Assembly: GCF_900236475.1 (NCBI RefSeq)
Contig: NZ_LT963352.1
Location: 8,217,001-8,281,000 of the forward strand
DNA from: Streptomyces chartreusis NRRL 3882
GTDB taxonomy: Bacteria > Actinomycetota > Actinomycetes > Streptomycetales > Streptomycetaceae
Length of the DNA: 64,000 bases
Reading direction: 5' to 3'
In this document: piece after piece, positions 58,326 to 64,000 of the stretch
Layout of the letters: every line of letters starts with the position of its first letter
Numbering within the stretch: the first letter of the stretch is position 1
Made by a program: the position numbers and the translations under genes
The notes under the pieces: model-generated
What the model saw: only the letters and a program-made list of their open reading frames with translations
Told to the model about the DNA's origin: nothing
Databases searched by the model: none

Positions 58326-59792
58326 ATGCTCGATTTTCAGCAGGGCCAATTCCGGCCGACGGCTGACATGCCGACGCGTGGGGACCGGGTGGGCCGAAGA
58401 ATGATCGGCATACAGATGAACATGGGCGGGGCGCCGCACGTGAAGACGGGTATGGAAGCCTCCCACCGCGTCGAGCCTGCGCTGCGGCCGTTACCCTCTG
58501 CACCGCAACGATCACCCGCACCTCGGACGCCGGCGGATCCAGCGCGGCTGGGCTGGCTGGACGCGTTGCGCGGTATCGCGGCGCTCGTCGTGGTGTTCGA
58601 CCACTCGTCGTACGCCTTCATGGCGGAATTCCGGGCCGAGTTGATGCCGGAATTCAACACCAGTAGGTACGGCATCATGGTGTTCTTCCTCGTGAGCGGT
58701 TACATCATCCCCGCCTCGCTCGAACGGCGGGGCTGTGTCCGGACCTTCTGGATCGGACGCGTCTTCCGCATCTATCCGCTGTGGGCGGCCGTCGTCGCCG
58801 CGGTCCTTGTCGCCAACGTGGTGGGGGTCGCGCAGATCCGTGACTTCGACGGGCAGAGCTTCGCCACGGTGGCCGCCGCCCATGTCACGTTGCTCCAGGA
58901 ACTGCTGGGAACGCCCAACCTCCTGCTCGTCCTGTGGACACTCTCGTACGAGATGGCCTTCTACCTGCTGGTGGTGGCTCTCTTCTCACTGCGGCTTCAC
59001 CAGCGGTCGGCGCCGGTCGCCGTGACCCTGGCCGTGCTGGCCGCAGTGAGCGTGACCGTGGCGAGTGCACTGCCCGTGTCCGCTCTCACCGACGCGGTCG
59101 GAACCGGCCCGCTGGTAGCCGTCGCCGCGATCGCCATGGTGGTCGCCATCTGCTGTGCGAGCGGCACATCAGCCGCGCTACGGGTGTCGGGGGGCGTGCT
59201 GGGCGGGGTGCTGGGGCTCGTGCTGGTCGCCTTCAACAGCACGGTCCCCATGTGGGAGGGACTGGTGATTCTTGCCGTCATGTTCCTGGGCACCGCCGTG
59301 TACCGAGCCGAGAGCGGTGAGAGCACCTGGAGGTATGCGGCTTGCACCGCGGTCGTCGTGGTGGCCTGCGCGGTAGGGGCGGCCTACGCCTACGGCGACG
59401 GGTCCCACTTCACGCGGCGCGCCTGGATCCTGTCGTTCCTCCTGGCCGTGCTCACGTTCGGCGTCGGGCTGGCGGTTCGCCGGCGTCTGATACCGCGCCC
59501 ACTGATGTGGCTCGGGACGATCAGCTACTCGGTCTACTTGGTGCATCCGGTCCTGCTGGCGGTCACCGACGGCACGATCGGCCGCTGGCGGGAGAACAAG
59601 CCGTTGCTCGAACTGGCCTTCTACGCCGTGCTGTTGCCCCTGTGCGTAATGACCTACCGTTACATCGAGGCACCGGGGCAGGCGGTGGGGCGAAAGGTGG
59701 CGCGGCGCGTTCGGCGGCCGGGGCGGGAGTCCGTGCCGCCAGGGAGCAACGGAGGTCCCGGACCGAAACGGTCCGGGACCTCGCCACCATGA
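58326..59792 (+). CDS. Acyltransferase 3 family membrane protein (OafA/YrhL-like)
   Basis: Up to 488 residues. The acyltransferase-3 domain begins near residue 75 with LGWLDALRGIAALVVVFDHSSY, where the DH pair after the first helix is catalytic, followed by FFLVSGYIIPASLERRG and RVFRIYPLW. About ten membrane helices follow, to WLGTISYSVYLVHPVLL. It transfers acyl groups to a surface glycan or a lipid. The start is uncertain: ATG 58326 opens the frame, but GTG 58440 (after GGGCGGGG) and ATG 58452 are better placed. It is divergent from lectin copy 1. Its last codons form half of a terminator hairpin. Confidence 0.85.
   Translation: MLDFQQGQFRPTADMPTRGDRVGRRMIGIQMNMGGAPHVKTGMEASHRVEPALRPLPSAPQRSPAPRTPADPARLGWLDALRGIAALVVVFDHSSYAFMAEFRAELMPEFNTSRYGIMVFFLVSGYIIPASLERRGCVRTFWIGRVFRIYPLWAAVVAAVLVANVVGVAQIRDFDGQSFATVAAAHVTLLQELLGTPNLLLVLWTLSYEMAFYLLVVALFSLRLHQRSAPVAVTLAVLAAVSVTVASALPVSALTDAVGTGPLVAVAAIAMVVAICCASGTSAALRVSGGVLGGVLGLVLVAFNSTVPMWEGLVILAVMFLGTAVYRAESGESTWRYAACTAVVVVACAVGAAYAYGDGSHFTRRAWILSFLLAVLTFGVGLAVRRRLIPRPLMWLGTISYSVYLVHPVLLAVTDGTIGRWRENKPLLELAFYAVLLPLCVMTYRYIEAPGQAVGRKVARRVRRPGRESVPPGSNGGPGPKRSGTSPP
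59752..59782. terminator. Bidirectional terminator overlapping the acyltransferase 3' end
   Basis: GAGGTCCCGGACC (59752-59764), loop GAAAC, then GGTCCGGGACCTC (59770-59782): a perfect 13-bp stem. It lies inside the last codons of the acyltransferase and just beyond the stop of lectin copy 2, so it can end both transcripts. The stem shares GGAGGTCCCGG with the hairpin at 57358. Confidence 0.75.
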
Positions 59793-59803
59793 TCTGGCGG
59801 TCG

Positions 59804-60352
59804 CTACGAGATCGTGACCCAGCCCTGGTTGGCGGAGCCGTCGCACGGGAACTGGGCGGCGGCCGCGCCGTCGGCGGTGCTGGCGCCCGAGATGCCCAGG
59901 CACAGGCCGCTCTTGCGGTTCTTCATCGCGTAGTACGTCCCGTCATAGACGCCCCAGTCCTTGTACCAGTCCTGGTTGAGGTCGCCGGACGGAGTCGCCG
60001 TGATGGCCGCCGCGCCCGCCGAAGTGCTGGCGCGGTCGATGCCGAGGTTCAGCTTCGACTGCCAGTTCTCCCAGCTGTAGACGGTGCCGCCCTCCGAAAG
60101 GACGGTCTCCCAGAGCTGCAGAAAGCTGTCGTTGCCGGATCGCTGCACGACCTTGGCCCCGTTGGCGGAGCTCACGGCCTGCAGGTACTTCCCGGACTTG
60201 AGGTTCTTGATCTTGATGGTGGCGAGGGCACGTCTCGGCGTCGGGTCGTCGCTCTGCTGCGACGGAGTGTGGGCGATCGCCGGGCCGGCTGCCGCCAGCA
60301 GCGCTCCGGCCAGCAGGGCCGCGACGGCGGCGCTCCTTCGTGTTGCGAGCAT
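59804..60352 (-). CDS. Secreted ricin-type beta-trefoil lectin domain protein (copy 2)
   Basis: A 182-residue exported lectin. The signal peptide MLATRRSAAVAALLAGALLA runs to about residue 27 (AIA-HTPS). The three trefoil repeats end in LQLWETV, NQDWYKD and NQGWVTIS. It is 60 bases downstream of copy 3 on the same strand without a promoter of its own, so the two are probably one transcript. Signal peptide and repeats are closest to copy 3, indicating tandem duplication. Confidence 0.92.
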   Translation of the reverse strand: MLATRRSAAVAALLAGALLAAAGPAIAHTPSQQSDDPTPRRALATIKIKNLKSGKYLQAVSSANGAKVVQRSGNDSFLQLWETVLSEGGTVYSWENWQSKLNLGIDRASTSAGAAAITATPSGDLNQDWYKDWGVYDGTYYAMKNRKSGLCLGISGASTADGAAAAQFPCDGSANQGWVTIS

Positions 60353-60434
60353 GGCATGACTCCCTGTGCTCGTGGGGGGTTCAGTGGTGAGAGTGGCCAG
60401 TCAGTTCGAGGGGGACGGAACGCCCGTACCTGCT

Positions 60435-60980
60435 CTAGTGCATCGCCCAGCCCTGGTTGGCCGAGTCGTCGCAGGGGAACTGGGCGGCCTGCGCGCCGTT
60501 GGCGGTGCTGGCACCCGAGATGCCCAGGCACAGGCCGCTCTTGCGGTTCACCATGGCGAAGTACTCCCCGCCGTAGCCGTTCCAATCCGCGAACCAGTCC
60601 TGGTTGATGTCGCTGGACGGAGTCGCGATGATGGCCGCCGCACCGGCGGAGGTGCTCGCGCCGTTGATGCCGAGGTTCCGCCCCGCCGCCTGGTTCTCGA
60701 AGGTGTAGTAGTCGCCGAAGAGGTACACCTCCCAGATCTGCAGTGACTGGCCACTGGTCGTGGGCTGCTGAACGACCTTGGCGCCGTTGGCGGTGCTCAC
60801 GGCCTGCAGTGCCTTTCCGGACTTGAGGTTCACGAGCCGAGCGGTGCTCACGGCGATCTTCTGGGGCGCCGGGTCACTGCTCTGCGGCGACTGGGCGTGG
60901 GCGACGGCCGGGCCGGCCGCGGCCAGGAGTGCTCCGGCCAGCAGACTCGCGACGGCGGTGCGGGTGCGTGTTGCGCGCAT
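60435..60980 (-). CDS. Secreted ricin-type beta-trefoil lectin domain protein (copy 3)
   Basis: A 181-residue exported lectin from ATG 60980, with AGGAGA upstream. The signal peptide is MRATRTRTAVASLLAGALLA with cleavage near AHAQS. Repeats end in LQIWEVY, NQDWFAD and NQGWAMH. The C-terminal FPCDDSANQGWAMH is matched by the relic at 61201. It precedes copy 2 in the same direction. Three trefoil repeats with no enzyme domain make it another stand-alone sugar-binding protein. Confidence 0.92.
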   Translation of the reverse strand: MRATRTRTAVASLLAGALLAAAGPAVAHAQSPQSSDPAPQKIAVSTARLVNLKSGKALQAVSTANGAKVVQQPTTSGQSLQIWEVYLFGDYYTFENQAAGRNLGINGASTSAGAAAIIATPSSDINQDWFADWNGYGGEYFAMVNRKSGLCLGISGASTANGAQAAQFPCDDSANQGWAMH

Positions 60981-61200
60981 GACATTTCTCCTGGTGTGTG
61001 AGGGCCCGGTGGTGTGCCACGGCCGACACAAAGGTCGCGCCGGGCTCGGCATCCGGAGTGAAGTCAGAGGAGAGCGCCCCGTCGCCGCGGGGCTTGGGCA
61101 GCGGGGGCGGCGCCGACCTCCAACGGGTCGGTCGGCTGGTTCGCGAGGCCCGGATCGCGCCCGGTCGGCGCACAGGTCGGAGCCCGGTCGGTCGGTGAGC

Positions 61201-61269
61201 TCAGTGGGCCATGGCCCGGCCCTGATCGGCCGGTCCGGCGCAGCGGAACCCCGCATGTGTGGTGCGCAT
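61201..61269 (-). pseudogene. Lectin gene relic: 22-codon ORF fusing start and C-terminus
   Basis: MRTTHAGFRCAGPADQGRAM-AH then stop. The first residues resemble the MRxT start of the lectin copies, and FRCAGPADQGRAMAH aligns with the last residues of copy 3 (FPCDDSANQGWAMH). Almost the whole gene is deleted in between. The conserved lectin upstream element is intact at 61358. The relic therefore stands as a short ORF 220 bases ahead of lectin copies 3 and 2. Confidence 0.6.
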
Positions 61270-61357
61270 GACGTTCCCCCGTGTTTCAGTCGCTGCGCGA
61301 GCGCTCCGCGACTCCCCTGTGTGGTGTGACGGTTGGTGCTGCTGGTGTCACGAGGGG

Positions 61358-61426
61358 TACTCAATCAGGCCGTCGGGGAGAGCGCCAGATCGTCAGTATT
61401 TTTCGACTGAAAGGGCATGCTTGACG
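61358..61426 (-). promoter_or_regulatory. Conserved upstream element before lectin relic and tandem lectins
   Basis: It carries the same blocks TACTCAATCAG, AGATCGT, TCGACTGAAAG and TTGACG (at 61358, 61387, 61403, 61421) as upstream of lectin copy 1, with 19-base, 15/16-base and 18-base steps conserved. It presumably drives the tandem lectin genes. Confidence 0.6.
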
Positions 61427-61494
61427 AGGGCATGTCGCGCGTGCATCGAACTGCCGAACGAGTTGTGCGCGAGGCTTGTGGGCATGGGCCAGGT

Positions 61495-61920
61495 TTACGG
61501 CAGGGGCGGCACGTGAGCGCGCTGCTCGAACCTGACCTCCGCTTCGGGGGCGAGTCCGAGCTGCGGGCCGGTGAGGCGTTCGGGCGCTGTGATGAGGATG
61601 TTGTAGTGGTTCGGGAAATGGCAGGCGTCGAATCCCAGGACCGTCCCCACCATGCGCCCGCCGGCCCAGACCTCGTCGCCCCGGTCGATGACGCCGGCGC
61701 ATCCGATCTCCACGAAGCCCAGGAATCCGACCCGGTCGATCCGGGCGCCGCCGGATGTCTCCGTGTGGTCCGTGGTCACCAACTCGTGCACCTCTCCACG
61801 GCGGACACACCGGCTGGCGAACCCTTCCAGAGTCATCCCCCGGTCGTCACGCCGGTGGGTGAGGACCTTCACCAGCCGCCCGTGCACGGCGCGCTTGGCA
61901 CCGTCCTCTCCGGGTGTCAT
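61495..61920 (-). CDS. Small protein of unknown function (possibly DUF6917) in oxidoreductase operon
   Basis: A 141-residue protein from ATG 61920, overlapping the stop of the Gfo/Idh gene by 4 bases. It is beta-rich, with KRAVHGRLVKVLTHRRDDRG, CVRRGEVHELVTTDHT, GFLGFVEIGCAGVIDRGDEVW and VLGFDACHFPNHYNILI. It has no membrane segment or signal peptide. I do not recognise it with certainty; it resembles a small family (DUF6917) seen beside oxidoreductases. As the last gene of a tightly coupled operon it likely takes part in the same pathway. Confidence 0.7.
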   Translation of the reverse strand: MTPGEDGAKRAVHGRLVKVLTHRRDDRGMTLEGFASRCVRRGEVHELVTTDHTETSGGARIDRVGFLGFVEIGCAGVIDRGDEVWAGGRMVGTVLGFDACHFPNHYNILITAPERLTGPQLGLAPEAEVRFEQRAHVPPLP

Positions 61921-62861
61921 GGGTGGCGTACCTCCTGTCGGGGGTGGGGGCGAGCGAGGCCGTCGCACGCGTATGTGGCGGCCACCAGTTCCAGGGCGGC
62001 CAGACCGTCGGGGCAGTTCGGGCGGCGGCCGGCCAGGACGTCGGTGAAGTCCCGCAGCACGCCTGCGTATTCGTGCCAGAGGGAGCCCTTGAACTCCGGA
62101 TGGCCCGCGAGCATGTCGGCCTGGTCGACGGTCCCGTCGGCGAGCCGCACCCCGACCGTCTTGCGCTCGCCGGGACGCGACCAGTCGAGCACCACCCGGG
62201 ACGCCGCGCCGGACGGGGCGGTCAGCAGCACCTGAGCCTGCCGGTCGACGCCGCGCGCATCTCGGTGCACGGTGGCCTCGGTCACCCGTACGTCGCCCAG
62301 GAACAGGCGAACGAGATCGAACGCGTTGGGCCCGTTGTCGGCGACACAGCCGCCCCCGCAGCGCTCCGGGTCGAGATACCAGCGGTCCCGGCCGGCGTGT
62401 TCCTCGATCGTCTCCTCGTAGCGCACCGTCAGCGACACGATCGGGGCGCCGGAGGCGATGCGCCGGCGGAGCGCGTCGACCTCCCTGTTGTAGCGGCGGT
62501 GGAAGGAGGTGAACAGTACGGTGCCGTTCCGCCGCGAGAGCCGCGCGAGATGGCGGCCGTCGTGCGCACGCGTGGCGAGCGGCTTCTCCACGCACACCGC
62601 GCGCCCGGCCGCCAACGCGTCCCTGCACACCGGGTAGTGCAGGTCGTTCGGCACTTTGACCACCACGGCGTCCAGGTCCGTGGCCCGCAGCAGCTCGCGG
62701 TGGTCCCGGTAACGCGGTACGTGGGGCGGTGCGGCGGCGAGCCGGTTCTCGTCGGGGTCGCAGACCGCCACCAGCCGCGCACACGCGGTGCTTTCGAACG
62801 CGGCCAGGTAGAAGCGGGAGATGACACCGAGTCCGATGAGGCCGATGCGCGGAAGTGTCAT
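61917..62861 (-). CDS. Gfo/Idh/MocA family oxidoreductase
   Basis: A 314-residue NAD(P)-dependent dehydrogenase from ATG 62861, overlapping its neighbours by 4 bases on both sides. It has the Rossmann motif IGLIGLGVISRFYLAAF, the family EKP motif in VCVEKPLATRAHDG (Lys is catalytic), and a C-terminal domain with FHRRYNREVDAL and GGGCVADNGPNAFDLVRLFLG in the substrate-binding area. It oxidises or reduces a sugar, inositol or similar polyol, or an imine. Paired with an Ldh2-family enzyme it suggests two successive redox steps. Confidence 0.88.
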   Translation of the reverse strand: MTLPRIGLIGLGVISRFYLAAFESTACARLVAVCDPDENRLAAAPPHVPRYRDHRELLRATDLDAVVVKVPNDLHYPVCRDALAAGRAVCVEKPLATRAHDGRHLARLSRRNGTVLFTSFHRRYNREVDALRRRIASGAPIVSLTVRYEETIEEHAGRDRWYLDPERCGGGCVADNGPNAFDLVRLFLGDVRVTEATVHRDARGVDRQAQVLLTAPSGAASRVVLDWSRPGERKTVGVRLADGTVDQADMLAGHPEFKGSLWHEYAGVLRDFTDVLAGRRPNCPDGLAALELVAATYACDGLARPHPRQEVRHP

Positions 62862-64000
62862 GCCGGGCTCCCCGCCGCCGTCGGTGGGACGGGTTCCGGG
62901 AAGCTGAGACCGCTGCTCCGGGCCAGATCGAGCATCTCCCGGTGCAGGACCGGCTCCAGCGGGACGCCGTGAGCGCGCCGCTCCCTGGAGCGGGCGTCCT
63001 CCGGACAGCCGGGATAGCGCACCGGTTCGTCCGCTCGGACCGGTGGGCAGCCGAGGAGGGCACCGAACAAGCCGGCCGCGTCGGTGCGGAACTCCGCCTC
63101 GGGCCTGAGGCGCCCGGGGGCGACGGCCAGCAGGAAACAGCCGATGTCGTCGTCCGGGCCGGCCGGCTCCGCCGTTTCCTCCTGTGGGCCGATTCCGGCT
63201 CCGGGGACGAGTGCGGACAGTACCTCGACCAGCAGACCGAGCCCGAAGCCCTTGTAGGCGCCGGTGTCCGGGTCGCCACCGAGCCAGCGCAGGTGTGCCT
63301 GGCCGCGGTCGAAGGCGGCAGGGTCGGTCACCGGCGCGCCGTCGTCGTCCTGGAGCCAGCCCGCGGGCACGCTCTGCCCGGCGCGTGCGGCGGCCCGGAC
63401 CCTGCCGGTGGGGGCGACCGTGGTGGCCATGTCCAGGACGAACGCCGGCCGGTCGCCGGCCGGGGCGGCCAGCGCGAGCGGGTTCGTGCCCAGCATGGGG
63501 GAGCGTCCGCCGACCGGGCGGACGATCCGCTGCCGGCCGCAGTTGGCCGTGACCAGGCCCACCATGTGGTGCCGTACCGCGCGCAGGGCGTGGTGACCCG
63601 CGCAGCCGAAGTGTGTGGCTCCCCGCACCGACACCATGCCGACTCCGTACCGGCGGGCGCGTTCGACCGCCAGGTCCATCGCCTCGGTGGCGGCCCACAG
63701 ACCGAGCGCCCGGCGGGCGTCGAGGAGCACCGAGGCACCGCGGTCGGTGACGACGCGCGGCTCCGCGCGCGGGTCGCAGCGGCCCGAGTCGAGCAGGGGC
63801 AGATAGAGCCGGATGAGGTTGGTGACGCCGTGACTGGTGAAGCCCGTCAGGTCGCCGTGGCACAGTGCCTCTGCGGCGGCCCCCGCTCGGTCCTCGGGCA
63901 GTCCCCTGGCGCAGAAGACCTGCGTCACGAACGCCAGGAGGTCCGGGTAAGGCACCCGGACGGCGACGTCGCCGGTAGTGGCGGAGGCCTCGGGCGGGAC
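62858..64000 (-). CDS. Ldh2 family malate/lactate-type dehydrogenase (5' end outside window)
   Basis: At least 365 residues. Family features are GDLTGFTSHGVTNLIRLYLPLL (near the N-terminus), SVRGATHFGCAGHHALRA, PMLGTNPLALAAPAGDRPAFVLDMATTVAP, and YKGFGLGLLVEVLSALVPGAG. Ldh2 enzymes use NAD(P) to reduce or oxidise 2-keto/2-hydroxy acids or cyclic imines such as delta1-piperideine-2-carboxylate. A GTG at 63955 is possible, but the frame remains open and sensible to the right edge (TTGDVAVRVPYPDLLAFV), so the real start is probably beyond 64000. The stop overlaps the next ATG. Confidence 0.85.
   Translation of the reverse strand, partial: VPPEASATTGDVAVRVPYPDLLAFVTQVFCARGLPEDRAGAAAEALCHGDLTGFTSHGVTNLIRLYLPLLDSGRCDPRAEPRVVTDRGASVLLDARRALGLWAATEAMDLAVERARRYGVGMVSVRGATHFGCAGHHALRAVRHHMVGLVTANCGRQRIVRPVGGRSPMLGTNPLALAAPAGDRPAFVLDMATTVAPTGRVRAAARAGQSVPAGWLQDDDGAPVTDPAAFDRGQAHLRWLGGDPDTGAYKGFGLGLLVEVLSALVPGAGIGPQEETAEPAGPDDDIGCFLLAVAPGRLRPEAEFRTDAAGLFGALLGCPPVRADEPVRYPGCPEDARSRERRAHGVPLEPVLHREMLDLARSSGLSFPEPVPPTAAGSPA

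Noticed and set aside
62862..63863. Minus-strand extension of the Gfo/Idh gene upstream by about 330 codons
   Set aside because: It overlaps the Ldh2 gene in another frame; the Rossmann start at ATG 62861 and the ATGA overlap define the gene.
1..64000. tRNA, rRNA, CRISPR array or attachment site
   Set aside because: No cloverleaf-like sequence with TTCGA-type loop, no repeated spacer structure, and no integrase with flanking direct repeats were seen by eye; a tRNAscan and repeat search would be needed for proof.

Overview
The window is high-GC actinobacterial DNA, and the gene content points to Streptomyces. Evidence includes a TerD-type stress protein, a Rv1733c-like membrane protein, a DUF6643 protein, actinobacterial-type Lnt, a GAF-PucR regulator, a SpoIIE phosphatase with its own ATPase domain, CebR-like LacI control of a cellulase, several leaderless starts (TANNNT then 6-7 bases then ATG/GTG), and codon use with G or C at nearly every third position. 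No rRNA, tRNA or CRISPR array was seen.

Layout. 1-15.4 kb looks like conserved chromosome: a beta-helix protein running off the left edge, MOSC protein, DUF6643, TerD, a family 2 glycosyltransferase, a racemase, an O-antigen-ligase-like protein, Lnt, a NUDIX hydrolase, and a 3-hydroxybutyrate dehydrogenase / PucR / MHS transporter group. 15.7-21.8 kb holds a TetR, then a LysR-controlled group (DapA-like aldolase, atypical SDR, zinc alcohol dehydrogenase, DUF3500). 22-27.7 kb is a partly decayed plant-polysaccharide locus: CebR-like LacI, GH16-like protein, secreted GH12-CBM2 cellulase under a perfect CebR-type operator, an IS256 transposase pseudogene, a MerR regulator and a GH5 cellulase pseudogene.

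27.7-45.7 kb is an oxygenase-rich catabolic island, probably for a phenolic compound. A minus-strand operon encodes two alpha/beta hydrolases, a PheA/TfdB-type monooxygenase and an amidohydrolase. Next come aldehyde dehydrogenase and P450 remnants and a TetR. A plus-strand operon follows: two-domain extradiol dioxygenase, fumarylacetoacetate-hydrolase-family protein, MhpA-like hydroxylase, acetoacetyl-CoA-synthetase-like ligase and DoxX. After a SpoIIE phosphatase there is a P450 / [3Fe-4S] ferredoxin / ferredoxin reductase operon. The two plus-strand operons carry near-identical promoters, each with two copies of a TGATGAATTCATCA-like palindrome. This suggests one regulon, most simply under the adjacent TetR, and it is the main finding here.

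45.9-50.8 kb holds a LysR / TtuC-like dehydrogenase / SolA-like oxidase / HAD group and a FadR-type GntR. The LysR-type box ATAAG-N5-CCTAT occurs here and in the 19.4 kb divergent promoter. 50.9-56.2 kb is disturbed DNA: a hydrolase pseudogene, an orphan LacI with two candidate operators, a GNAT, and a MarR-MFS-DUF1330 cassette lying between two fragments of an IS5-type transposase. 56.2-61.4 kb has a phosphotransferase, an acyltransferase and three secreted ricin-type beta-trefoil lectins. A 22-codon lectin relic still carries the conserved family promoter and precedes the two tandem lectins. 61.5-64 kb is the end of a tightly overlapping operon (Ldh2-family dehydrogenase, Gfo/Idh/MocA oxidoreductase, small unknown protein) that continues beyond the right edge.
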